Source: Gordionus sp. m RMFG-2023
Taxonomy: Eukaryota > Nematomorpha > Gordioida > Chordodea > Parachordodidae
DNA: 64,000 bases
NCBI RefSeq assembly: GCF_954871325.1
Contig: NC_088777.1
Location: forward strand, 20,623,366 to 20,687,365
Direction: 5' to 3'
Within the stretch, counting starts at the first letter, position 1, and the number at the start of each line of letters is the position of its first letter. This document shows, in pieces, positions 23,422 through 35,221 of this stretch. Below the pieces are notes generated by a model, which saw only the letters and a list, made by a program, of their open reading frames with translations, did not search any database and was not told the DNA's origin. A program made the position numbers and the translations under genes.

Positions 23422-23597
23422 GTAATTTTATCATCATATTAATAAATAGAATTCAAATCATTGTTCGAAAATACGAATAAAAATGTAAAAATACATTTAT
23501 TAATTAAGAGTGAGATTTTGTTAGATGAAAGGATTCTATCGGGGTAATAAAAGATACAGCCAGCCATTTATTATTTTATGAGAGAACGAGATAAAAG

Positions 23598-23820
23598 TTG
23601 TACTGTTAAACGCTCGATTTGAGCCGATTTTTTAAAACCGGGTACTCAGTATTATAGTCAGAAAAATATTGCCCGAGTCTCGAGATTTCGCCAATAAGAT
23701 GTCTTAACCCTTATGCCATCTATGAACAATATTGACAGCCTTGCACAATATTTTTCTAAATAAAATATGGAGTTAGCCATTATTAAAAATCGGCTCAGAT
23801 CTAGCCGTTTAACAACACTA
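23598..23820. mobile_element. Foldback hAT-type MITE, 223 bp, target duplication GATAAAAG
   Basis: Flanks GATAAAAG (23590-23597) and GATAAAAA (23821-23828) match at 7 of 8. Tips TTGTACTGTTAAACG and, read inward, TAGTGTTGTTAAACG match at 12 of 15. The central arms are those of the 17-19 kb copies. It lies in intron 1 of gene A. Confidence 0.88.
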
Positions 23821-23933
23821 GATAAAAAGTAAGATCTAGATATTTATTAATAATATCATTGATAATGATTTAGACCCTCTGCATATAGAAATTTTATTTA
23901 AAAAAAAGTTAATGTATTTAATCCTGAGATTAG

Positions 23934-24277
23934 CAGATCTGACCCTGAAGCAGGCCCTGAGTGGGCCATAAAATACAGTATGATTTTAAAATTCTAGGCT
24001 GAGCTTAAAGAACCAGCTTCAAATTTTACAAAATATGGGTCAAGTCAATGTTAAAATAAATTTAAACGATATCAATTAACTAGTTGGGAAAATAGATCAT
24101 TTTACATTCATTTTCTAAATTCTCAATTTCTCTTTAAAACAATTTATATAGATAAAAGAATTTAAAATTATAAAAATCAATTCTGGCCTTAAAATTATCT
24201 TTAAAAAAAACAGCCCGGTAAAACATATTTTTTAAAATTCGGGCTTTGTTTAAAAAATGGATATCTGCAGGTCTCTG
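23934..24277. mobile_element. Probable hAT-type MITE ending GCAGGTCTCTG
   Basis: The right tip ATATCTGCAGGTCTCTG reads inward as CAGAGACCTGCAGATAT. The same CAGAGACCTGCA tip appears at 31529 and 57532. The left end is probably CAGATCTGACCCTG at 23934. GC-rich words (GCAGGCCCTGAGTGGGCC; ACAGCCCGG and TTCGGGCT) lie near both ends. No matching 8-bp duplication. Within intron 1 of gene A. Confidence 0.5.
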
Positions 24278-24479
24278 ATTTCATGTCAAATCGCTTATAA
24301 ACATTTCTCGATAGATTATAAATTTATAGAAATTTTTTAATTGAGATTGATTTAAAAAATTAAAACACTAGATACTGGAAAAAATCATAGGAAAAACGGG
24401 CTATATTTATATTTTATAATTGATGTATTCAATATTATCTCATGTTAACTTTTGTTACATAATATATAATCTTTATCAG

Positions 24480-24543
24480 AAACTCTTTTCCTCCTTTGAT
24501 AATTATGTTTATCGTCATCATGAGTCGAACACAGCTAATTCAG
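24480..24543 (+). CDS. Gene A, exon 2 (64 nt)
   Basis: Bounded by an acceptor (ataatctttatcag) and a donor (TTCAG then GTAATT). One base completes the split AG codon of exon 1 to AGA. Twenty-one full codons follow, ending in phase 0, exactly the phase exon 27481 needs. The peptide NSFPPLIIMFIVIMSRTQLI adds another short hydrophobic run. An ATG inside this exon (24506) could start a shorter form. It is supported only by signals and phase, not by similarity. Confidence 0.5.
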
Positions 24544-27480
24544 GTAATTTATAAATAAATCTATTATATATTTTTTATTGAGTATTTATTTAATAACTTA
24601 TCTAAATTTATATCGCTACTCCAACATGTTATAATGCTGATTTATGGTACTTTTGATCGGAAACCTTGCTTTTATTTTATTAAGAGTTTAGTTTTATAGC
24701 ACTTAAGATGAAAACTACAAAGGATGACAATGAAATATATTACTTATTAACACCCTATTCATTTAATTTAATAATTTAGTTCCCACTTATAAATTTAATT
24801 ATTTAATATAAACAAACAAATTTTTTATTTAAAACAAATAGTCAAAACAGGGAATAAAGTGTTTAAGTGTTGTCGGGTCTTAAAAGTTTTCAATTGTTTA
24901 AAATTTTACAATCGGTCATTATATGACATAATAGTAGTCGTCTCCTTTGGGAAATTAATGTATATTTAAAAAGGATATGTATATGTGTAATTAAGGTATT
25001 TAAAATTTTTTTGCAAAAACAAAAAATATTAGATAAAATAGCAGATAAAATCAAAATGTAATATAAATTGATACATAAGAAATAATAAAAGACTTGACAA
25101 TTTTTAATATTTTAAGTAAACATATTCAATTTATTTATTCTTAAAATACTGAATATTGAAAACGATCATTGTATATTATAAGAGACAAATAAAACTTTTG
25201 TGATGCATTATTATGCATTTGTAAAATGAAAATCATAATATTTAATTTTTTAATAAATAAATTATAATATAAAATAATACTATTGAGAGTTTTTACCTAA
25301 ATACATTAAAAAATTATTTTTTTGGAAACTCTATCTTGAACACCCGCCTTTAATGTATTAAGAATTAGAGATTGAGAAGAAAAGTTTAACTTTTCCATTC
25401 TTTAATTAAAAATTAGAAATTTCTATTATTTTAACTAGAAAATTAAACAATATCTAGGAAGCATCGTCAGACACAATATTTAGTCTATCTTAAAACCGTA
25501 CAAGTAAGAGGCTAACTCGGGCCTTAAATTAAAAAAATATCTGAGCTTGGTCCTAAAAATAGGAATTTTTTTTTGTTTTTAGATAATTAGAACTTCCCTG
25601 GGATTAGCATGAGTCTCTAAAACAAGATAAAATATATACCCCCCCCCGAAAAAGATGTAGAATGTGCATCATACCCCTCCCCTTAATTACATACTAAATA
25701 ATATTATAAAATATAAAGTCGTCTTTATGGCACAAAAATAAAAACATTGATCTTTAAAATATAATTAAAAATTCAAAAATATAATAATTTTTCAATATGC
25801 AACAAATAAGAGAATTTATAAAAAGATAAGATTTCATTTATCTAATATATTTCGAATGAAAAAATATGTAATTTAATAAATAAAAAATTGATACATCTTA
25901 TGAGGGAGTACTATGGGGGGGGGGGGGTGCAATACAATTGTCTCAAGTGCGTATATCCCATTGCTAATTAAGACATTTGTTTCATACTCACCCCGTTGTA
26001 GGAGTTCCCGATTAGGACAAAGCAATTAACGATTTTTATTTTATTTATCATTATAAAAATGCGTTTAATTAATATTTTTCAATTAATCCTAAAAATTAAA
26101 TTTTGACAGGGGTTGGGCTGAAAAAAAATTGAATATGCAGGATTTATATTTTTATAAAAATTTTATATTGATCGTTTATGTTTAAATCTCGGGGTTTATT
26201 CTCTATTTAATTATTATAATTTACATATTTATAATATAAATCTTGTTTTAATACCCTATTTTTTTGATAAATTGACTATATCTAAATTATGTTAATCTTA
26301 ATAAATATTACAAAAAATATTATACAAAATCTACTCTGAAAATAATTTAATTTTTTATGTTTCAAACGTTTTTACCATTTTTTTGATTGATAAACTTTGA
26401 CGAAAAAAAGCTAAAGGTGATATTAGTAAAATATTCGTAAATTTTAAAATTTGGGCTCTATATATAGAATAATATAAATATAAAATAATTATAAAGTTTA
26501 AAAATTAGCATATAAAGTTTTTGCAAACTCTGTCTATTAATAATATATAGCTTTATATCATGATTAGATTTGATTGGAAATCATTATATAATAATCAGTG
26601 CATAATTTAATAAATAAGAAGTGGGAACTCTCGGAACTTTAAAAAGGAACAAAAAGTTAACAAGCAAGTGCAATAAATTTAATATTTAAATATTTTAAAG
26701 AAAGATTGACTAATATTAGTAAGCCAGGAATGTCAAAATTTTTTAAAATCTTGAAATATGCTCACATCATACAAAACTTTTCCTTGAATGAATTACAATG
26801 CAATACCCCGAAGGCATATCCTAATATATGATATCCAATACATTGCAATCTGCGAATATATTAGCATGAGAATGGCATTTAGCTAAATTATACTTATGTG
26901 ATTGACAAATGTATAAGCCTTAGCCCTTATCTAGTTTCAGAATAAATATGGAAAGCATTTATATTTATTTCACCATATCAGTCCATAGCTTGGAAACCAT
27001 TCCTAGGAAAATTTTCACATGAATACATTCACAGTAATGATTATATAGGAATATATTTGCAGATATGCATTCTCGCTAATAATTTCCCAGAAATATTTTT
27101 TCGGTAATCGACATTTGCAGTAATTTAAAAGAAAAATTTTGGCGGTAAGGACATAATTCTCTATAAATATTGTTTGATCTTTAAATCTGTGAATGGGATA
27201 GATACTCTTAATAATAGTAATTTATAAAAGCTAAACAAAGCGTGATGTAAGAGATACTATAGAGGGAGGGGAATGAAGAATTTAAATTAGAAATTGCAAA
27301 TACTTTTTCAAACCAAAATAAAATAAAGGTGTTATTATAATAAGAAATTAGATAGACAATGAGCCAGCAAAAAATAAAACAAATAATGTCTATTTTGCTT
27401 CACCACACACTAACAATAAGATAATTATTTTATTTTTTTTAAATAATCTTGTAGTATAATAAAAAAAATTTTAAATTTAG
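24544..27480. other. Long AT-rich interval, proposed intron 2 of gene A
   Basis: No coding frame seen. It holds C/G homopolymer runs at about 25640-25690 and 25917-25929, which look like tips of a decayed MITE. Near 26990-27130 there is a cluster of 'cgctaat', 'cggtaat' and 'gcggtaag' words related to the arrays at 30.8 and 33.1 kb. Confidence 0.5.
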
Positions 27481-28455
27481 TGTTTGACTATCGGAAACCT
27501 AAAGATCGAGTTAGACCCTTTAAATATGACTATCATCAATAGTTCAATATTATCAAACGATAAAGAATTAGCAGTTTACGCATACGCCCTGCCGCTTTTT
27601 GGTTCTTATGATTTAGAAGATTTTTATTATTACGATAATTCCAGAAATAATTTATCAAAAACCATCATAAACATGGTAACTGAAAGTAAGACTACATCTA
27701 AACCTAAATTTTTTGACTCTGATATATATTCGTTAACATCAATCGATGAAAAACGGGATGTATTTCGTGTAAAAAGTAGAGAAACTAACATATTTGAAAG
27801 CAGTAAAATCCCTTCTATACTTTTCTCTCAAGCTATTAATTTAAACATCGGTGATCGTATATGCCAATGGAATATAAAAAATAAAATGTGTTATAAAATT
27901 AAGCAAATGACTAATCCTTCCAAAAATGGTTTTAATTTTGACAATCCAGATAAACTTAATAACTACATAAGTCATCAAGATATAATAATCAATAATACTA
28001 ACAATGCTCAATATTTTTATTCCCAAAAACCAAATTTCCCACACCTGTTCATTCCTGCTAGGCTTAAATTTAAAGAGAATGCTTTGTACATTCATAACAA
28101 AACCAGCTCTATATTTAAACCATTGGTAAATACTGGAAATTCTAGCAACTCCTCTAACCGATATATTTCTTATTCAGATGTACCGTTCAAGGATAATAAC
28201 CGTCTTACGACCGATAATATTGAATCAAAGATTTTTGATTTGTTCGATGCCTCCCTTAAACCAAAAATATTTATGCCATCAATCCCAAATATCGATACTA
28301 AGGATAAAATTAATAAATTAAGAGAACTTAAATTGAATAGACCAACATTTATGCTCCATAACAAGTGTAGTAATAGAGAAGTTCAAATCTTCGGCAGAAG
28401 GGTTAATGCTAAGGCAAGCCTACACACCAGACACAAATATAAATTTGGTAAATAA
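27481..28455 (+). CDS. Gene A, terminal exon of an orphan protein (324 codons)
   Basis: The longest open frame in the window. It begins right after an acceptor (ttttaaatttag), is phase 0 (TGT TTG ACT), and runs to TAA at 28455. An in-frame TAG overlaps the acceptor itself, so the exon cannot extend upstream. The protein is rich in Asn, Ser, Ile and Lys but not repetitive. It has two nearby cysteines (DRICQWNIKNKMCYK), several N-x-S/T sites (INSS, NKTSS, NSSNSSN) and a basic C-terminus (RHKYKFGK). With exons 1 and 2 the predicted product is 430 residues, an N-terminally anchored or multi-pass membrane protein with a long polar C-terminal part. No domain is recognised. Confidence 0.75.
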   Translation, partial: CLTIGNLKIELDPLNMTIINSSILSNDKELAVYAYALPLFGSYDLEDFYYYDNSRNNLSKTIINMVTESKTTSKPKFFDSDIYSLTSIDEKRDVFRVKSRETNIFESSKIPSILFSQAINLNIGDRICQWNIKNKMCYKIKQMTNPSKNGFNFDNPDKLNNYISHQDIIINNTNNAQYFYSQKPNFPHLFIPARLKFKENALYIHNKTSSIFKPLVNTGNSSNSSNRYISYSDVPFKDNNRLTTDNIESKIFDLFDASLKPKIFMPSIPNIDTKDKINKLRELKLNRPTFMLHNKCSNREVQIFGRRVNAKASLHTRHKYKFGK

Positions 28456-29500
28456 TTATTTGTTTTTTTTGCATGATCAATATTTACTTTAAAAATTAAA
28501 ATATTGTATTAATTATTTCCTGCAAATAATAATTTTTTAAAATAGGTATATATATAAATTTTATAATCAAATCTCTTTTCATTTCACATATATATTGGCA
28601 GAAAATTAATAAAATCTTACATGATTTAATTGAATGCCGAAATACCCCTAACAAAAAGGCCAGGATAAAATAATAATAGACACCCGGGCAAAAACTACAA
28701 AAATACCCCAGACAGAAATATCCTTGTTGAAAATGTTGTTGAAAATGTTCCTAAAAATTTTAAATAATTATTTATCATTAATATCTATCGAGCCCTAGCC
28801 ATCCCGTATAGAGTAACTCCCACCTATCTTTATAAACTATATCTAAGTTTTATTTTGATTGATATGAAGGCATATCATCACTTAAATTCCATTTTAACTT
28901 AAATCATTTAAGACTTTTTTTAAAATCCAGCTAAATGGGTGGATATTTTATCGAATTTTTATAATTATTCCTATAATAATCCAAAATGAATGTGAGTAAA
29001 ATTTCACAGACTTTTATGTCTTATTTTAGCTTAGTCATGTAATTTTCTATATAAACAATGAGTGTCTTTTCCCCTTTATATAGTAACGACACTATATGTT
29101 TGAAAAATAAAATATGTGATTAATATGTTAGTGTTGTTTTTTAAAAAAACCCATGTTAACTCTCGAGTTATATTTTATTATTATTTATTTAAGTGTGTCC
29201 ATAACCATTTTAAAAAATTAGAAAACTTTTGCAAATTTAAAAATTTTAAATTTGTGCCAAAATGTTGAAATTTTCTGAATTGTTTTGGACATATTTTTAT
29301 ATTTTGGTGGAAATACTGAACAAATAACTTTTAACCATGTTGATGTTAGTAGTATGAATAAATTCAAAGTCATGATGTCATGTTGAATATAAAGTTAATC
29401 TTGCTGTACTATTGAGAGTGTTTCTAATTCACGCAGGAGATCCCTAACCCCAGTAAGAATTTTTTTTAAAATGGCTTAATTTATATTTTCATTAAAGTTT
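28456..29500. other. No gene seen
   Basis: AT-rich downstream flank of gene A. No obvious coding frame, and no clear polyadenylation cluster close to the stop. Confidence 0.45.
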
Positions 29501-29587
29501 CGAAAGTTTGTGGATTGTTAATATTTTGGACACAGACATAGCCTTATATAGAAAATAAATAAAAATTCCACATAATAAATAAAATAT

Positions 29588-29874
29588 AATCCCCTACACT
29601 CCACCCCAACCCCCCCCCCCCTAAAAATATATAATATCACTATAAAGAATAATTTGAAGAAAAATGAGTAAAAGTGAATAACTTTTGAAAATAACGGCTA
29701 TAATTCAAAATTTTTAGAAAAAAAGCATTTTTATGAAAAAGAAAAATCAAAATTATTTTTATAAAAATCAAATATAGACAAAGGTCTACAATAAATGGAC
29801 TTAAAAACCTCCAATAATATGGGGAAAACTCTAATAGTGCCCCTCACCCCTCAACAAAATACTAGATACGACCA
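29588..29874. repeat. Dispersed MITE-like repeat, copy A
   Basis: From a C-run through 'aatatcactataaa', 'aaaattatttttataaaaat', 'aaaggtctacaata' and 'ctaatagtgcccct', this aligns with 46850-47104 ('aatatatcactataaa', 'aaaattatttttataaaaat', 'aaaggcctataata', 'ctaatagtgccact') in the same orientation. The end GATACGACCATG reads inward as CATGGTCGTATC, a hAT-like tip. Its left end may lie farther left, near 'cagacatagcc' at 29535. Confidence 0.75.
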
Positions 29875-30769
29875 TGCGTAATACTATGCAAAATATTTTC
29901 CACCCATAAATTAAAAAATTTTTAGGAGTCTTATTCAAAAATAATATACGAGCATCCTCTGGAAAATGTACATGGATGTCGTTGCTAGCCTGCCCCATCA
30001 GGGGTTTATAGTTCATTAATTTATTATTCAAATCATGTTTTTTAATTAAAAATACAATTTTTTATGTAAAAATTTTTTTAACATTGGAATATTTTTACCC
30101 ACTCTCTATCCAAGGGTAATTTTTGTCCTTTTATTCGTGACATTTATGTCCTTTTACATATTTAATTAATTATCTAACATGATTAAGACCGATGAACTAA
30201 ATTGTTATTTCTATGGATGGTAACATAACATAAATATGCTTACAAAATATGCAAAAGTAATAAAATTATGTCTATAAATATTTTATATTTTCCTAATAAT
30301 AATTTTTCATAATTATTCAAAAAATTTGGCTTTTTATAAAACGTCAAATTTTAATTAAAAATAATTATAATGGTTCTCTCTCTAGTCTCATTTTCTACTC
30401 TAGACCTTTCGTATAAAATTAAGAGAAAAGTATATATATTCAAAATTAATTAATTATTATAAATTTATTTGTTGTAAAAAATATATTAATTGAATTGAAT
30501 TCCTTAAATAATCATTATTTGGTCTGTACAAAAAGAGAATATTCTTTTTGTATACCACCTACTACGATAAACTAACCGAGATGTTTATTTTATTGCGTTG
30601 TATTGTATACCTATAGCTTGATGTATTAATTTCTTAATATCAATTTATCTTAATCGTTTTTATTTTAACCTTTTTCTAATGCAAATATCACAAGAAATAT
30701 TTGAAATATTTATTTATAACCCTTTATTATTTTGAGAAATTGAACCGAATTGTATGATTTATGTATAAC
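29875..30769. other. No gene seen
   Basis: AT-rich sequence. The reverse-strand frame at 29831-30031 overlaps the repeat tip and is not convincing as a gene. Confidence 0.45.
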
Positions 30770-31140
30770 AAAAGCCAACAATATAAATACGATATAATAC
30801 AGCGAAATTTTTTCACGAAATACTTTTTCGCTTAACTTTTATAGCGATTTCGCGTAACCATTATTGCAAAAAGTCCATTCAGGTCAATAATCGGGGTTTT
30901 TAACAATACTAATCGCAAATGGATTTATTACAAAAAAAACTTTTATCGCTAATACTATTTCTCGAAGACTATATTGCGAATTATTTTTATAGCGAAACTT
31001 TTACCGCAGGGAGCACATAACAAAACTTTTATCACGAATCAATAATAGCTATCATAATTGCGAAACGCAAATTAAAAACAAGCGAAAACTATTTCACGAA
31101 ATTATTATCATGTCAATATCGTCAATCGCTCGAAAGCAAT
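30770..31140. repeat. Degenerate short-unit array, forward GCGAAA type
   Basis: A cluster of related words about 20-30 bases apart: 'cagcgaaatttt', 'cacgaaat', 'atagcgatttcgcg', 'tatcgctaat', 'attgcgaatt', 'tagcgaaacttttaccgc', 'tatcacgaat', 'attgcgaaacgc', 'aagcgaaaac', 'cacgaaat'. A hAT-MITE tip relic ('gtttttaacaatacta', about 30895-30912) is embedded. The array at 33000-33330 carries the same words in inverse orientation. Confidence 0.65.
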
Positions 31141-31528
31141 ACCCCGATAATTACTAACTGTCTGTTTTATTTATTTTTAGATAATATAAATTAAAACAAT
31201 AATTTATAAAAAAACGATTAAACGATCGATTCAATAATAGAGCTTTTTTTTACTTAATAAATTTATATAATGACTCTCGAGTTTAAAATTGGTTTAGAAA
31301 ATTTATTATTATGAATATAATTTTTCATGTACCCTGACCTATACTTTTCTTTGAAGTCTTATTTTATAAGAATCTGTTAAAGAATGTATAATTATTGGGT
31401 TCATTAATTAATACTTATTGGTGAAAGTGATATCTGTGTTGGGCTATTTATTGCCTGATTAATACTTTTCCAATATCGCAACATTTTCATTTATTTGATC
31501 TGGAATATTTTCTATTTAATATTTTAAT

Positions 31529-32085
31529 CAGAGACCTGCAGAGCAGAGGTACAATTTGAACGGCCCGGATCCCTTTTTCAAAAACTTTTAGACCCTGCCC
31601 GAGTATATTTAAAAAATTAAAATATGGCCCGATCTTGGCATTTTTTATTTACACATTTTATAGCTGTTATTTTTTATTTATATATTTCATTTTTAATATA
31701 AATTCCCGATTTGTATTAATTCCCTTTTGTTAATAAAAGAAGAAGAGTAATAGAGTGTTTACAAATTGAGCAACGTTGTGTTTTTCATAAAATATGCTGT
31801 TAAATCAATTATATTTAAAATTTCATAAAATTATTGACTGATTATTTATAAAGTTTAAATTTTATAATTATTTATATTAACACATTTATTTAGCTAGTAT
31901 TGGAGATTAAAGATGATCAAACAACATCAATTTTCTTTGAGCCATTTAGTGATGAGAATAAAAGTAAGGAGTATAGTAGAGATGAAGATTGTACAATAGA
32001 TAATCTTATGGGTATCAGTTATAATCTCAGGCAACCACGCAGCTTAAAAAATCACATGGAGAAAGAGTTTACAATGATGAAATAA
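31529..32085 (+). pseudogene. Possible hAT left end with acidic N-terminal reading frame
   Basis: CAGAGACCTGCAGAGC at 31529 is the family tip also seen at 24277 and 57532. About 365 bases later an open stretch (31894-32085, after an acceptor 'acatttatttag') encodes an acidic 63-codon peptide (FFEPFSDENKSKEYSRDEDC; NLRQPRSLKNHM) ending in a stop. Acidic N-termini at this distance from the tip are also present in the hATs at 7671 and 35222. No zinc finger is visible and the right end was not found, so a host terminal exon is equally possible. Confidence 0.35.
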
Positions 32086-32999
32086 GTGAAATTATTTTTT
32101 TAAAACAATAAAACAATAATATAAACTGAAATACAAATAATTTATTATCACAATAATAATTTTCTTTTCTTTAGCAAAAATTACAAATTTATCTTATCTA
32201 TTAGAATATTTTGGAATCTTTTTTGATCATAACCTAGCAGTTATTTTATTGAAATACGGAAAAACTAGAAAGGAGGTCGTCAAAATCTTCCAAAGAATTA
32301 CGGTATTATTATATCATAAAGTCATATCGGATCAGTAAGTAAAAAATAATACTCGAAAGACATGCAAAAATCTGGTATGAATCTTCATGAAACTTCCTTT
32401 TAAATAATATCATATAAGATGTTATTAATTTACATTTTAGGTTTTTATTATTCGAATAATTTAAATATATTAAATATAAAAAAATGGTTACATTTGTGAC
32501 ACATTTGAGTGTCAGGGGCTCAGAGGAGAAATAAAAGAATTTTCTAAAAAAACAAGAGGTTTAAAAAAATGAGATTCATAAGAAAAAATCATTAAAAGTA
32601 TAAATAATAATTAACTCGGAAACTAAATAAAAAAATTTTTGAAAAAATCAAAATTTTTAGTTAGGGAAATCGTGTATGATTTTTATAAAATTAGTAAATC
32701 AGTAAAAATTAACTTTCAGTATTTTTAACCCTGACTAAGTAAGGAAAGAATTCTATGGATTTTAGAATATTTGCTAAAATGAAGGCGCATTTTTTAAATT
32801 TTCAAAATTTATTTTGGGGATGGGAAGGGGGGAGGATAAATATCTTGGGGTAAAAAAATTGAAGCCAAAATGCCCCTTCCATATTCCAATGATTATGAGA
32901 GAGAGAGAGAGTGAGAAAACCTGTAAGAAATCTCCAAGTTATTTTTCAACAGATAAGAATAAAAGTCGCAATTAAACTAACTCTTGCTTCCTTAATAAA

Positions 33000-33330
33000 A
33001 CGAAATACTCTTAAAACATTTCGCGTCAAGTATTTAAGAATATGGATAAAATATTCGTGAATATGTTGTTTTTCTTTTAATAAATAAGTTCGTAATATAT
33101 TAATGGTCGCGGTAAATAATGACTTTCGTGAAATAAATTCGCGGTAAAATTTCTATATAAGTTTCGCGGTAAAAATTTTTCCATAATGAGTTTACTATGA
33201 AAGTTTCGCTAATGTATTCTCCCCAAAGTGTTTGCAGTTCAGGTTTCGCGGAAATAAATTCATGTTGGTTTCACGATGCTACATTCGCTCTAAAATTCCC
33301 TCTAGATAATCGACATTGGTTATAAAGGTT
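33000..33330. repeat. Degenerate short-unit array, inverse GCGAAA type
   Basis: Repeated 'tttcgcg', 'attcgtgaa', 'ggtcgcggtaaa', 'ttcgcggtaaaattt', 'tttcgcggtaaaaattt', 'tttcgctaat' and 'ttcgcggaaat' about every 20-30 bases. These are the reverse complements of the units at 30770-31140, so the two arrays face each other across about 1.9 kb. From 33331 to 35221 there is no confident gene; a short protein-like frame (35083-35200) is unassigned. Confidence 0.65.
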
Positions 33331-35221
33331 TGGCTGAATGCACTTGATAGGGTAAATGTTATGTAGTATTTATTCTCAAAATTATTTTAGAACTATTAAT
33401 TTCTATTTTAATATCGAACTTGATAATATAACCAATGACATTAATACTAACCTGAAGCTTAATTAACAATTCATTTATTAAAGATATACATACATTGAAG
33501 TCAGCTTTCATTGTCATTTGCAGAAGTAGACGCCATTGTAAGATATTTCACAAATATTCGTCTATATACCTTCCAATCGCGGACTTAAATGCATTATATT
33601 TTTTTAATGAGTGATTCATCAGTGTCATTGATATTACCTGCTAGTAAAACATTCCTTAGATATTATTTTTTGACTTGAAATCATATTTACCAACTTTCAA
33701 ATTCCCTAGGGTGCACCCCCCCCCCTCCAACCCCGATGTCAATTTAAGTATAATCATAATACAACCTGCTGCTATTTGGCTCCAGAGATAAGCGTGATCG
33801 GGAATTTTATTATCTGACGTGTTAAATCCTACTGGTTCTAAAGTACTAAGAATAAAAGCTGAAAGGGTCTTATGTATAAAAAGAACAGCTTGAAAAATGT
33901 ATTTATTATTAGGTGATGAACCAAATTTGTGATTTTACTTAACCCCAACTTTATTATAGAGTTGGGCTTTGAATTGTGATTTCTTAAGGATCTTTTTATT
34001 GCCACCTTTGCCAATATTTCTATGATTTAATACTTTAATGTAATTTTTCACTTTTCTCAAAAGTATTGTTAAGGTACCTGTACTGTACTACATCCGTTAA
34101 AAAATATATGGCCAAAATTGAGCCTAAAAACAAATCAAAGTCCTGGCTAGGTTCAGGCTTAAAATTAAAAAAATGTAGGCCAAAAAATTTAAATTTGAAG
34201 GGCTCTAACCTGTAAAACGTTTTTTTAATGTTATAAATCGATTTAATATCTAAGATAATTAAATAAGAAAAGGTACTAGTAAAGGTTGGGTTAAGTAAAA
34301 TCGAGTTAGGTTATTTTTTATCAAAATTAAGATATGAAATTAGGTACTCACTGGGCAATTTTTCATAGTGCTTTTGAGAATATTTTGATCTTTACTAAAC
34401 CTATATATGAGAACATTTCAAATAAGAGGTAATTGTATATTAAGATAATATTAACAACTAGTTATTTATTTATGTATTTATATTGTAAATAACTATTTTG
34501 TATAAATGTACTATAGACATAATTGATGCTGTATTTAATAAAATAAAATTTATCTTATAACAAAATTTTGTCAAGCTAAATTTCGCAATGTGAAAATACT
34601 TTTGTTTTTACCTAATAAAATTAAATGTCAAAAAATAATTATAGATTATAATGGCCAAGATTTTAAATATTTTTTTAGCATATATTATTGTGTGAAAATA
34701 AAGATTTATTTTGGAAGTTTAAGCTATTCTTCCATTTGAACCCCGTAAATAAATAAATTTACCGAATGATTAATTTATATTATAGTTTTATGCATTGATT
34801 TAAGGAAGAAAATTACAAATGAAACTTTAAATTAACGTATATGTTAAAAAAATATGATTTTTCCTTACTGGGATTTTTATTATAGAGTTTTTGTATGTTT
34901 TTTTTACCCGTATGTTAATTTAATAGAAATTTGGAATGTTCAGGAGATTTTTATCATGTGGAGTACAATCCCCGGTGATTTTTCTCACTAGGGTTCTTCT
35001 TCTCCATTACCATTTTTATTCACTTTTGTTATTTGCAACTCCCTAAGGCTATATGCCTAGAAATATCAACCAAAAATAGATTGATTCATATAAATCATTG
35101 TTTATCACAATATATTTTATAACTGATTTGGATACACCTTGCCAAAGACATTCAAGCCTCAATTTGGAAGAAATAATATTAATTTTTTTATCATAAATTT
35201 ATTCATAAAGGTATTTAAAGC

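Noticed and set aside
33524-33588. Possible terminal exon after a strong 'tcatttgcag' acceptor
   Set aside because: Only about 20 codons, an internal donor-like GTAAGA, and no partner exon.
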